From Patescibacteria group bacterium UBA7396 (lineage in GTDB: Bacteria; Patescibacteriota; Gracilibacteria; BD1-5; UBA6164): a DNA stretch of 64,000 nt. Where the stretch lies: the NCBI GenBank assembly GCA_002470645.1, contig DKNE01000023.1, positions 1 through 64,000 of the forward strand, read 5' to 3'. Positions 55,388 through 64,000 of the stretch are shown piece by piece (position 1 is the stretch's first letter; each line of letters begins with the position of its first letter). The position numbers and the translations under genes are program-made. The notes under the pieces were generated by a model. That model worked only from the letters and a program-made list of their open reading frames with translations, did no database searches and was not told the origin of the DNA.

Positions 55388-56422
55388 ATGAATTCTCATT
55401 TAATTCCCATTTTTTCATTTTCACTTGCGACGTTTTTAGTATGACTGTTTATTATTCCCTACTTTATAGAACTCTTAAAAAAATATAAAATTGGAAAACA
55501 AATAAGAGAAGAAGCGACTATCGGGAAAGCCGTAGAATTTCTGAAACTCCATAAAACAAAAACAGGAACTCCTACTATGTGAGGAGCTATCATCCTGATT
55601 ATCGTTTTTTTGATGGTAATATTTAGTATCGTATTACAAAAATTTTGATTTATCAATAATTCTCTTTTCAATCAAAAAGAAACCTATCTTGCTCTTTTCA
55701 CTCTCGCAACGGTTGGAATCCTCTGAGCCATCGATGATTATCTCAATGTCAGAGGAATAGGAAGAACGAAATGACTTTCAGCAAGGTTTAAAATGTTTTG
55801 GCTACTCGTGTTTTCTTGAGGAGGTGCATGGTGGTTTTATGATAAATTAGATTGGGGATCAAGACTACTTGATATACCTTTTACGGGATGAATGGAAATA
55901 GGAATATATTTTATTCCTCTCTTTATCTTTATCATTATAGCAACCGCAAATAGTGTCAACATCACCGATGGACTCGATGGCCTTGCTCCTGGACTTTTAC
56001 TTTTTGCATATGGTGTGTACGCATATATCACCTATGACCAATGACTCTATTTACTTTCTACTTTATGTGTGAGTATTATCGGAGCTTTAGTAGCATTTTT
56101 ATGGTATAATATTAAACCCGCAAAAGTGTATATGTGAGATGTGGGAAGTTTAGCACTCTGAGCAAATTTATGAATTATGGCAATGCTTACCAATACTATT
56201 AGTGTGCTTATCATCGTCGGAGCTATTTTTATATTTGAAACGATTTCTGTAATCATACAACTCACATCTAAAAAACTTAGAAATGGAAAAAAAATATTTA
56301 AAATAGCTCCATTTCATCATCATCTCGAAGCTATTTGATGGAGTGAAGAAACCGTAGTTTTTAAACTGTGGCTTGTTGGAATAGTACTGAGTGCCATCTG
56401 AGTAATTGTTTATAAATTATAA
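55388..56422 (+). CDS. mraY: phospho-MurNAc-pentapeptide transferase MraY
   Basis: Moves phospho-MurNAc-pentapeptide onto undecaprenyl phosphate to make lipid I. The 344-residue polytopic protein has the family blocks HKTKTGTPTMGGAIIL, the Mg-binding GAIDDYLNVRG, NSVNITDGLDGLAPGL, YMGDVGSLALGA and the late PFHHHLEAIGW. Many glycines, including those in MGG and GDVG, are TGA. It lies outside a dcw cluster. A bidirectional terminator follows. Confidence 0.97.
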
Positions 56423-56425
56423 AAC

Positions 56426-56458
56426 AAAAAAAGAAATTTCTATAGAAATTTCTTTTTT
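56426..56458. terminator. bidirectional terminator after mraY
   Basis: AAAAGAAATTTC (56429-56440) pairs with GAAATTTCTTTT (56445-56456), flanked by A and T runs. Confidence 0.85.
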
Positions 56459-56886
56459 TAATCGTCTCATTTACAATGTTTATGCACTCTATCATGATGA
56501 GAATCACAATGATATTTTTTATGTAATAAATATTCTCAAATAAAAATAAATATTCATAAAACTATCGTTGATATAATGATCCAAATCTCTGAACTATGTG
56601 TATGTGTTTCTAAAAGTTCAATCGTTTCGTGTCAGATATAAAAATGTCCCGCTACGTGAAATACCACTGGAATATATGTAGCTAAAAATCTGAGTTGAAA
56701 TCATTTGAGTGATTCTCTCACATATCATGCTATAAATATCAAAATCCAATACGAAAGATGAATAAGCCCGAGTTCCTCAAAAAAACTCACTTCTGGAAAT
56801 TCGTGAAGAATCATAAATACAAATGCGATTTCAATAAGAACAAATATAAGTATATGCAAAAAAGAAGAAATGAGTCTTTGTTTCAT
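56458..56886 (-). CDS. small membrane protein with His-rich C-terminus
   Basis: A 142-residue protein from ATG 56886 (a TTG nine codons upstream is possible). It has about four membrane helices (near 5-28, 45-62, 65-85 and 100-122). The cytosolic or extracellular tail is His- and Cys-rich (YHCDSHHDRVHKHCKGDD). Such tails often bind Zn, Ni or Cu ions. A metal-related transport or storage role is possible, but I recognise no family. Confidence 0.65.
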
Positions 56887-57018
56887 AAATATGTTTTTAA
56901 AATAATGTACCAATTCTATAAAGAAGTAGCAAATGTCAAATAAAAATATTTTTTTCTTGATTTTTTATATTATTTTTTTAGGATAAAATCACTATTTTGA
57001 TTTGTAAGCAACATCTTT

Positions 57019-57327
57019 ATGTCATTTATAATGCTCAATGAAACTTTTATTTGTGAAAATTGTGGAAATTCTGTAGAAAAACATCCAGAATGAAGCGCTA
57101 GAAATCACTGTCCTTTTTGCCTCCACTCAAAACATCTAGATAAAGATTTTCCTGGAGATAGAGTTTCTGAATGCAAAGGAATTATGCAACCAACTGGAAT
57201 TGATTATAAAAAAAATAAATGATGGATGGTGAAACATAAATGCAAAAAATGTAGAAAAGAAATTTTAAACAAAGTAGCTCCGGATGATAATTACCTTGAT
57301 TTTATAAAACAACTACAAAAACTCTAA
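57019..57327 (+). CDS. RNHCP-domain zinc-ribbon protein
   Basis: A 102-residue protein containing the eponymous RNHCP motif (GSARNHCPFCLHSKH). Two zinc-binding pairs, CENCG and CPFC, form a ribbon. A second set, CKGIMQP and CKKC, sits in the latter half. The family is small and poorly characterised; rRNA or nucleic-acid binding is suspected from the zinc ribbon. ATG at 57019; an in-frame ATG four codons later is the alternative. It converges on the ABC permease gene with 4 bp between them. Confidence 0.85.
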
Positions 57328-57331
57328 AAGA

Positions 57332-58099
57332 TTAATTTTTCAAACCATATCATTTTTTAAAAAGCCATAAACACGAGGTAAATAAAATAAAATTTGATAC
57401 AATAATAGCTCAAAGAGAGATCCAAATATTCACCTCACTGACTCATAAAAAACTATATCTGAGTCCATTTACCATATAATAAATAGGGTTCACATGACTG
57501 AGTGTGTACCAAATTCCGGTCAAACTTGAAATAGGATAAAATACTCATGCCAAATATACCATAGGAGTAATGATAAATGTCGGAATGAGATTTACATCAT
57601 CAAAACTTTTAGCAAAAAAGGCATTGAGAAATCCAGCAAAACTAAAGAGTGTTGCCGTAAAAAAAATAAATAAAAATGCTAAAAATGGATGTACTAAAGT
57701 GACCGATGTAAAAAAATGTGCTATTACAAAGACTATAATCGAAATCAAAAATCCTCTCACCACTCATCCACTCAAAAATCCAAGAATAATCGAAGTATGA
57801 TTAAGTGGAGAAGTAATAATTTCTTCTATACTTTTTTGAAATTTCGCCCCAAAAAATGAACTCGCCACATTCATATAGCTCGAAGTAATCAAACTCATCA
57901 TGATAAATCCTGGAACCAAAAAGTCTATATATGCTACTCCAGAAATCTCTCCTATTTGAGCCCCAATAAAGCTTCAAAAAATAAGAAAATATAGTGTCGT
58001 AGTTACTACTGGAGGCAAAATCGTTTGTTTCCGTATTCTAAAAACTCTTTTCATTTCTTTCATAGCAAGAGCCTTAGCTCATATGTATTGTGTTTTCAT
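57332..58099 (-). CDS. ABC-2 type exporter permease
   Basis: A 255-residue permease with six hydrophobic segments. It carries the ABC-2 family block VNPIYYMVNGLRYSFLG near the C-terminus and FLVPGFIMMSLITSSYMNVASSF in the first half (shown by position, about residues 60-82). It lies 3 bp after the ATPase gene and forms a two-gene exporter with it. The substrate could be a lipid, a polysaccharide or a drug. ATG at 58099. Confidence 0.9.
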
Positions 58100-58102
58100 A
58101 GA

Positions 58103-59002
58103 TTAATTGCTTAATTGTTCAAATAATTCTTCCAATTCATTGGTGATATTTTTTACATTCATATACTCAATATTTTTTTTATTTAAAATATCAAATACTT
58201 CATTGAGACTTTTTTCTTTTGGTATAAAAATAATAAGTTTATTTTCCTCAAATGAATGTTTATACTCATTGAGTTCATCTATGACGCAAAGAGATTTTTT
58301 GAGTTCTATTTCAAATTTATAGTGCTCCATTTTTGCAAAAAAATCTTTTTTTGAAGAATTGATGATGATTTCTCAAGTTTTTATTACTGCTAAAGAATTA
58401 CAAAGTTTTTCTACTTCTTCTAAATAATGTGTCGTGAGTAAAATAGTCATCCCATCTTTATTGAGTTCGAGCAAAAACTCATAGGTAGATTTTCTTAGAT
58501 TGATATCAATCCCAGCAGTAGGTTCATCTAAAATAAGGAGTTTTGGAGAATGCATAAGGGCTCTTGCTATCATCACTCTTCTTTTCATTCATCCAGATAA
58601 TTGTCCTATTTTTACATCTTTTTTATCAGATAATCCAAGTTTTTCGAGAATTTCGTCAGCGCGCAAAAGCGCTTGTTTTTTTTCAATTCCATAATATCCG
58701 GCACTCGTAACGAGCACATCAATGACACGAGAAAAAATATCTAAATTAAACTCTTGTGGAACGACTCAAATGAGCTTTTTTGCTTCGCTAAAATGAGTAT
58801 CAATGTCAATTCAAAAAATATCAACTTTCCCTTCAGTCTTAATAACTAAGTCAGTTAAAATTCAGATAATAGTTGTTTTTCCAGCTCCGTTTACTCATAA
58901 AAGAGCAAAAAAATCTCCTTGTTTTACTTCAAAATTAATATTTTTTAAAGCGAGATGATTTTTATATTTTTTTACCAAATTGGTAGTTTTTATTGCAAAC
59001 AT
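58103..59002 (-). CDS. ABC exporter ATP-binding protein (ABC-2 type)
   Basis: A 299-residue ATPase. Walker A is LLGVNGAGKTTIIGIL, the Q-loop is IGVVPQEFNLD, the signature is IGQLSGGMKRRVMIARAL, Walker B is LLILDEPTAGID and the H-loop is LLTTHYLEE. The C-terminal 70 residues form the small regulatory tail common to ABC-2 ATPases. It drives the permease encoded 3 bp downstream. ATG at 59002. Confidence 0.95.
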
Positions 59003-59086
59003 AATTTAATATACTTTATAAAGTGTTTTTAAATATATAAGTTTTTTAAAAAAATCAAAATATAAAATGATAAAATATATTTTCAT

Positions 59087-59120
59087 AAAAAAACTGAAAC
59101 ATATATGTTTCAGTTTTTTT
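59087..59120. terminator. bidirectional terminator before the metallopeptidase gene end
   Basis: AACTGAAACAT (59092-59102) pairs with ATGTTTCAGTT (59105-59115), with A and T runs on either side. Confidence 0.85.
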
Positions 59121-59121
59121 A

Positions 59122-60386
59122 TTATTTTGATAATACTTCTTGTATTTTTTGAATATTCCCCCCCACGTATCTTTCTATTTTTTCTAAAATCTTTATTTCT
59201 TCTTGTTGTAATGATATATCATCGAGTGCGTACAATTCTTGAATCATAAAAAGCATATCTTTTAATCCTCTCAAAAATGTATAAAATGGAACCTCATCGG
59301 TAGTATCAATAACTAAATTTCCATTTGCCCAATACACTAAACCAGATTCAAATAAATACGCAAGATTCATCTGAGTTAAAATTACGTATTTTTTCGCCGA
59401 AGCTTCGTTCATTCTCTCGAGATTTCTTATAGAATCCATAAGCGTAAACTCAACGATACTTCTTCTCTCATCAGAAGTATATTGTTTTTTTTCATGCTCA
59501 CTATACAATTGTAGATAATAAAATAACGTTGCCTTTGCCTCTTCTAAGAGAGAAGTCGGGTGTCACTTTACAAATAAACTATGTCCAAACTCATGATAGG
59601 TCACTTCTTTTATGAGCTCATTATATAATGTATCAAAATTCATATGAAAATCTTCTCATAATAATGCTTTCAGTCCTTTTTCAGCATTATGTACGACATT
59701 TTTCATATTGGTATCTTTTAGGATGATACAATTTCATTCCCTTTGAGAAAGTTCTCTATCATTTGGAAATGCTTTTCAAATGAATCCTGAAAATGCTGCA
59801 TCTCCAGTTTGTAATAGTGTTTCAACAAAATCAAGAGTCATACTATCCATTCAAAATCTATCTTGAAAATACCTTTCTGATAATAAATAAAAATCTTCAA
59901 AATGTACTTTTTTTTCTGCATTTTTAAGAAAAATGATAAGCTCTGGTTCAACTAAAACTCAAGGATACATATAGTCTTCCATTGGAGCTACTATTCAAAA
60001 AATCTCTTTTCTATCTTGCCAAGATTTTACTTCATGAATTTCTGCATCTATCCAAGTATCATAATCGGTAATTCCATTAAATCAATCTTTTCTAAATCAT
60101 GAAGCGTTTTGTATTTTGAAATATTTCATTGATCAAAACCTAAGACAAAATCAGAAGTTTTATCTTGTAAAAAATGGGAAAAACTTTGAATTAAAAAGGT
60201 ATTTATTTCTTTTTTTATTCTTTCAAAATCTCAATAATTTTTTACTGGTTCTATATGATGAGCAAAAGCAGGAATATTTTGAGTCATGATATACATTTGC
60301 TCTTTTACCGCTTTTGAAATATGATTTCAAGAAATTACTGTTCATTCTGGGAGCTGAGCAAATGACTCTTTTGTATCTAATGTCAT
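59122..60386 (-). pseudogene. HExxH zinc metallopeptidase, reading frame broken once
   Basis: From ATG 60386 (18 bp after the helical protein gene) the frame reads MTLDTKESFAQLPEGTVIS and stays open to TAG at 60048-60050. The rest, 60129 to TAA 59122-59124, is in the next frame and holds the catalytic motif VTYHEFGHSLFVKG with downstream LLEEAKATLFYY. This is a gluzincin-like HExxH plus Glu arrangement. The two frames overlap between 60129 and 60048. One added base, for example in the A4 run near 60110, would give about 421 continuous residues. It is either a real frameshift, a one-base sequence error or programmed shifting. The enzyme looks cytoplasmic. Confidence 0.7.
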
Positions 60387-60404
60387 ACAATAAAAAATTA
60401 AAAA

Positions 60405-63206
60405 CTAATGGTATAAGTGAGATGATAATTCATTGGGAAGTACACAAAAATTTCACTCTAAATATGGAATATCTAGTTTTTTCATATATTCTTGTGCTTG
60501 TTTTTCTCATCCAGGAATTTTTTGGAGTAATTTTATCATAAAATAATAAAAATCACGTATCATCGGAAGTATTTCTGTATCTTGAATTTCATTATGAGCA
60601 ATTTCTTGAGCAAACATTTGTACTTGTTCTAAAAGTATTTCATTATTTTCTCAAGTAGTGTAGTCATCATATATCAAACCAAAAGCACGAGATGCAAATT
60701 CTATACAATAATCATCTGGAATTTCAAGTAATGTAGATAAAAATAATAATTGATATGATATATCAAAATCACTATGAAGTAACAAGACTATTTGAGCTCA
60801 TATTTTTTCTTGATATTTATTCGGCATATATCAAGTATCTTGAGTTGCTACCTCATATATCTTATCAAACATACCAAAACAAGAAATATCTATTGGTATA
60901 TTTTTATGAACACTTGAAATATAATAATCTGATGCAAGAAAATTACGTTTATAATTCCATAAATACGTAAAATATTCTGTTTCAAATCATCTATATCAAA
61001 ATAATGAGATTTTTTTTATAAAACTTTCTATTTTCTCTTTATTGTTCGTAATAAAAGTAATTTTTAAACATTCTTTTAAATATTTTGGATTAGTAGGTTG
61101 GTTTCAATATGCTTGCTCATAATATCAAAGCGCTCATTGAAAATCCTGAGCTGATTCAAATAATTTTGCCAATCACAGTACTCACTCTATATCTCAAGAA
61201 TCCATACTTTTTTGAAATGCTTTTTGTGATTTATAAAAGTCTTGAGTCGATTTTGGAAAAACCATATGATAATTTCAAACCAAAAGCAAACGTAAGTGAG
61301 AGTCTTCAACATCATTCATACACTGTCTTATATATTCTGATATAGGTTGCGAAAGTTGATATGTTTCTATTATTTCTTGTGTAAAAGCAGTAAATTTTTC
61401 TTCACTTATATAACATTTTATTTTTAATATATTATACAAAGATATCTCATCTTGAAATTGATTATGTGTATAAACAAATACTTTCATAGCAGACTCATAG
61501 GCTTCAAAAAGAGATAAAAGTTCTCATAAGAGATTGAGATGCGTATCAGATAATGGTAAAGAAAAGATATTATAATTTTTTAATATTTCTCAAATTTGCT
61601 CAGAAGAAAGTCATGACGAAATATATTTTGCAATCAAAAATTCTATGCAATGAAGTATCACTAACTCTGGATTATTGAGAGCTTCTGGAACTTCAAAATT
61701 TTTAGCTAATCATTGAGTATTTCTACGGAAAAATAACCCAAATTTTGAATCTATTTCGTGAATAAATTCATCATATGTATGTTTCATACTGGGAGAAAAT
61801 TGTGCAAAAATATTTGCTTCTTTTTCAATATAGTCTTGAACATATATGAGTATCGATTCAATATTTTCTTTTGGTTCATGTTCTGGAATTTGTTTTACAA
61901 GACTATTTAAAAATGGAAAAATTCCTTGAGTAAATATTCATTGATTTTCATGAGAAATAAAAGTTCTACTTTGTGATTGAATATAAAGATATAAATGCAT
62001 TTGTACACTGATAGTTTGTTGTATTTTTGTATCTGAAAATGAAGTTTGAAATTGCATTGACGATGTTTGATTTTTTTCAATATTTCATGTACCTATAGAA
62101 AGATCTCCATCGTCTCATAAAAGAGATTGGAACTCTAGTTCTACCTGAGAGTATTCTTCTAAAAATTCTTCAAGGACTTTACATAAATCTGGATCTTGAG
62201 ACTCCCATATTGCTTTTAATTGATACACATGAAATAAAAATACCTGTGGATTTTGTGTATACATAGATAAATAATACCCTATTTTTAATATTTGAGAAAG
62301 TGCTTGTTGTGAAGTAAGCGAATCTAAATCTTTACTCTTTTGAAACTGCTCCTGCTCATAAGCAAGTTGTTCTTGTAAAAATGTAATAGTACTCTCTAAA
62401 AGTGGTTTAATAGCATCTGAAGAAAAGTGAGGAAATATTTTTTCTATAAATATTTCAAATTCTTCCCAAGAAGTAATTTCTTGAGAATATTCGATAAAAT
62501 AACCCATTTTTGGAAATATTTCTACTCAAATTTGATAATACTTTTGAGCATTGACAAGATCTCAAATTTGATATGAAAAACGAATTATATGCTCTAAATA
62601 AATTTGTGTTTTATGATGCTCCCACCCCATCAAAAAACTATGGATAGTTTTTTGTGGATTATTTTGATGACTATAAATCATTCAAAGAAATAAATATCAC
62701 AAAGCATGATTTTTTTGTACTAATTGTTCAGCTATAAGATGTGCTTGATCAAAGTCTTGCAGCCTCATTTTTTCATCATAAAGTACACATAAAAAATCAT
62801 CATTTTCTCTATAATTTTCTTGATGTATTGCTCCAGCAAATAATAAATCTAATTTTTTTGAAATTATACTTGCTTGTTCTTGTTTTCCTTCAAATAAAAA
62901 AAATTCTAAATCTCAAAGAGTTGCTCAATATACCTGATTAAATACCTGAAAATCTATTTGTTTTCATTGTTCAAAAGCAGCAATCAAAAACGATAAGGCA
63001 GCATCAGTATCCTGATTTTGTAAAAATCATATCGGAGCTGTTTGAAAAAGATTTATATCATCCCCAAAATCCTGAGATAATATACAAAATGCTTTTTGTC
63101 TAACATTTCTCTTTAAACTCGATAAACGATCTAATAATTGTTCAGAAATACCTCCAACACGATCTGCCACTTCTCATAAATAAGCTTCTCAAGTATTATT
63201 TGCCAT
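60405..63206 (-). CDS. large helical-repeat protein (933 residues), unknown function
   Basis: ATG at 63206 and TAG at 60405-60407. The product is almost wholly helical with TPR-like spacing of Tyr, Ala, Leu and Gly (for example LFLGMIYSHQNNPQKTIHSF and then IGDLVNAQKYYQIGVEIFP). No signal peptide, membrane segment or catalytic motif is visible. It is acidic and Gln-rich. It lies 18 bp upstream of the metallopeptidase frame, so the two are probably translated from one mRNA. The repeats could present substrates to the peptidase. No known family recognised. Confidence 0.8.
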
Positions 63207-63333
63207 AATTATAATTTTAAAATATGAAAATAGAGTATTTTATAATTATATTTTTAGATAAGTCAAAGTTTTTCATTTTTTTGCATTTTTTTACATTTTT
63301 TATATGATACGTGTGTTATTTTAAAAAAAAATT

Positions 63334-64000
63334 ATGACTGATTTAGAAGGTTTTTTACAAAAATATTATCTCCCAAATGAAAAAATTATCATTGCCTGTT
63401 CTACTGGACCTGATAGTATGTTTTTGCTATATGAAATTTTAAAAACGAGCTATAAAAATCAAATAGTAGCTTGTTATTTTAATCATAAACTCAGACCAGA
63501 AGCTGATGAGGAAGAAATATTTTTAGAAAATCTTGGGAAAAAACTCTGATTTCCTGTTGAAATTGCCAGTGCTGACATAAAAAAGATAAGAGATTCTCTT
63601 TACCCATCAATATCTATAGAAGAGCTCGCAAGAAAAAAAAGATATATGTTTTTTTCAGCAATTTGTGAAATTTATAGTACAAAAAAAATTATCACTTGAC
63701 ACCACTTAGATGATAAAATAGAAACTTTTTTCTTTAATTTAGCGAGATGAAGCAAACTCACTGGACTCATCAATATGACAGAAAATTATGGAAATATTCT
63801 CAGGCCTCTTTTGCACCTAGAAAAATCACAAATTATCTCTTATTTAGATAAAAATAATCTTGAATATCGTATTGATACAACAAATTTTGACAATGATATT
63901 ACCAGAAATCATCTTAGAAATGAAATCATCCCAAAATTTTATAAAGTAAATACAAAATTTAAACAAAACATTGAAAATACTCTTTCATATTTTGAAGATT
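63334..64000 (+). CDS. tilS: tRNA(Ile)-lysidine synthetase TilS (3' end outside window)
   Basis: Converts C34 of tRNA-Ile(CAU) to lysidine so that it reads AUA. The first 222 residues are inside the window. The PP-loop is IIACSTGPDSMFLLYE, a variant of SGGxDS with Thr in place of the first Gly. CYFNHKLRPEADEEE, SIEELARKKRY, ITGHHLDDKIETFFFNLARG and later IDTTNFDNDITRNHLRNEIIP match TilS. Two glycines are TGA. ATG at 63334 follows a T-rich leader with TTTGCA and TATGAT elements (63280-63308). Confidence 0.93.

Overview
The window comes from an AT-rich bacterium that reads UGA as glycine (translation table 25). Almost every recognisable gene is cut into pieces by TGA if the standard code is used. 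The pieces join into full-length, conserved proteins when TGA is read as Gly. Many of these TGAs sit at invariant glycines: the GYDSAG motif of GlmS, the Walker A of a Clp ATPase, the RsmG SAM loop and the MraY and HtrA motifs. This code is known from Candidatus Gracilibacteria (BD1-5) and Absconditabacteria (SR1). Small gaps, frequent overlapping gene ends and a peptidoglycan-rich gene set fit that lineage. All coordinates below use TGA=Gly and only TAA/TAG as stops.

Layout. 1-4.5 kb: the end of a Cys-rich surface protein, a small membrane protein, a 5'-truncated DNA polymerase I, an odd Pro-like tRNA with no U33, and an M23 peptidase whose SLH tail lies in another frame behind an A10 run. 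4.5-9.8 kb: a cNMP-binding protein, a membrane protein, uvrC, cysS, a small 2Fe-2S protein and tRNA-Phe. 9.8-18 kb: a PBP2-type transpeptidase overlapping a MurL-like epimerase, a type IV pilin-like protein and an unrecognised 1259-residue protein. 18-24 kb, plus strand: rseP, an HD-domain protein, tgt, malic enzyme, rsmG and a TsaC-type gene. 24-31 kb, minus strand: an AI-2E family membrane protein, RNase R, a single-AAA Clp ATPase, a second RNB exonuclease with a dsRBD-like tail, and two tRNA-Leu.

31-37.4 kb: a surface-protein block (an SLH protein with a duplicated 768-bp module and an 811-residue secreted protein) and three small cytoplasmic proteins. 37.4-44 kb: radA, a glutamine amidotransferase/ATP-grasp pair, an HtrA protease and glmS. 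44-50.2 kb, minus strand: secE-nusG-unknown-greA-PAP2-unknown, trmB, a 46-residue membrane peptide with a textbook promoter and Shine-Dalgarno site, an M48 protease and a Tat-type L,D-transpeptidase. 50.3-57.3 kb: a secreted cohesin-like protein, PBP1C, an FNR-like reductase, a CHB_HEX_C/lamin-tail-like protein, mraY and an RNHCP protein. 57.3-64 kb: an ABC-2 exporter, a frame-disrupted HExxH metallopeptidase behind a 933-residue helical protein, and the start of tilS.

Together the genes show a monoderm-like cell-wall programme: glmS, murL, mraY, PBP2, PBP1C, L,D-transpeptidase, M23 and SLH proteins. This sits with core information processing and very little metabolism. No CRISPR array, IS element, phage module or rRNA was seen. 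No gap between genes exceeds about 200 bp. The lead most likely to be new is the helical-repeat/metallopeptidase pair; the RNB-dsRBD protein, the GATase/ATP-grasp pair and the U33-less tRNA follow.
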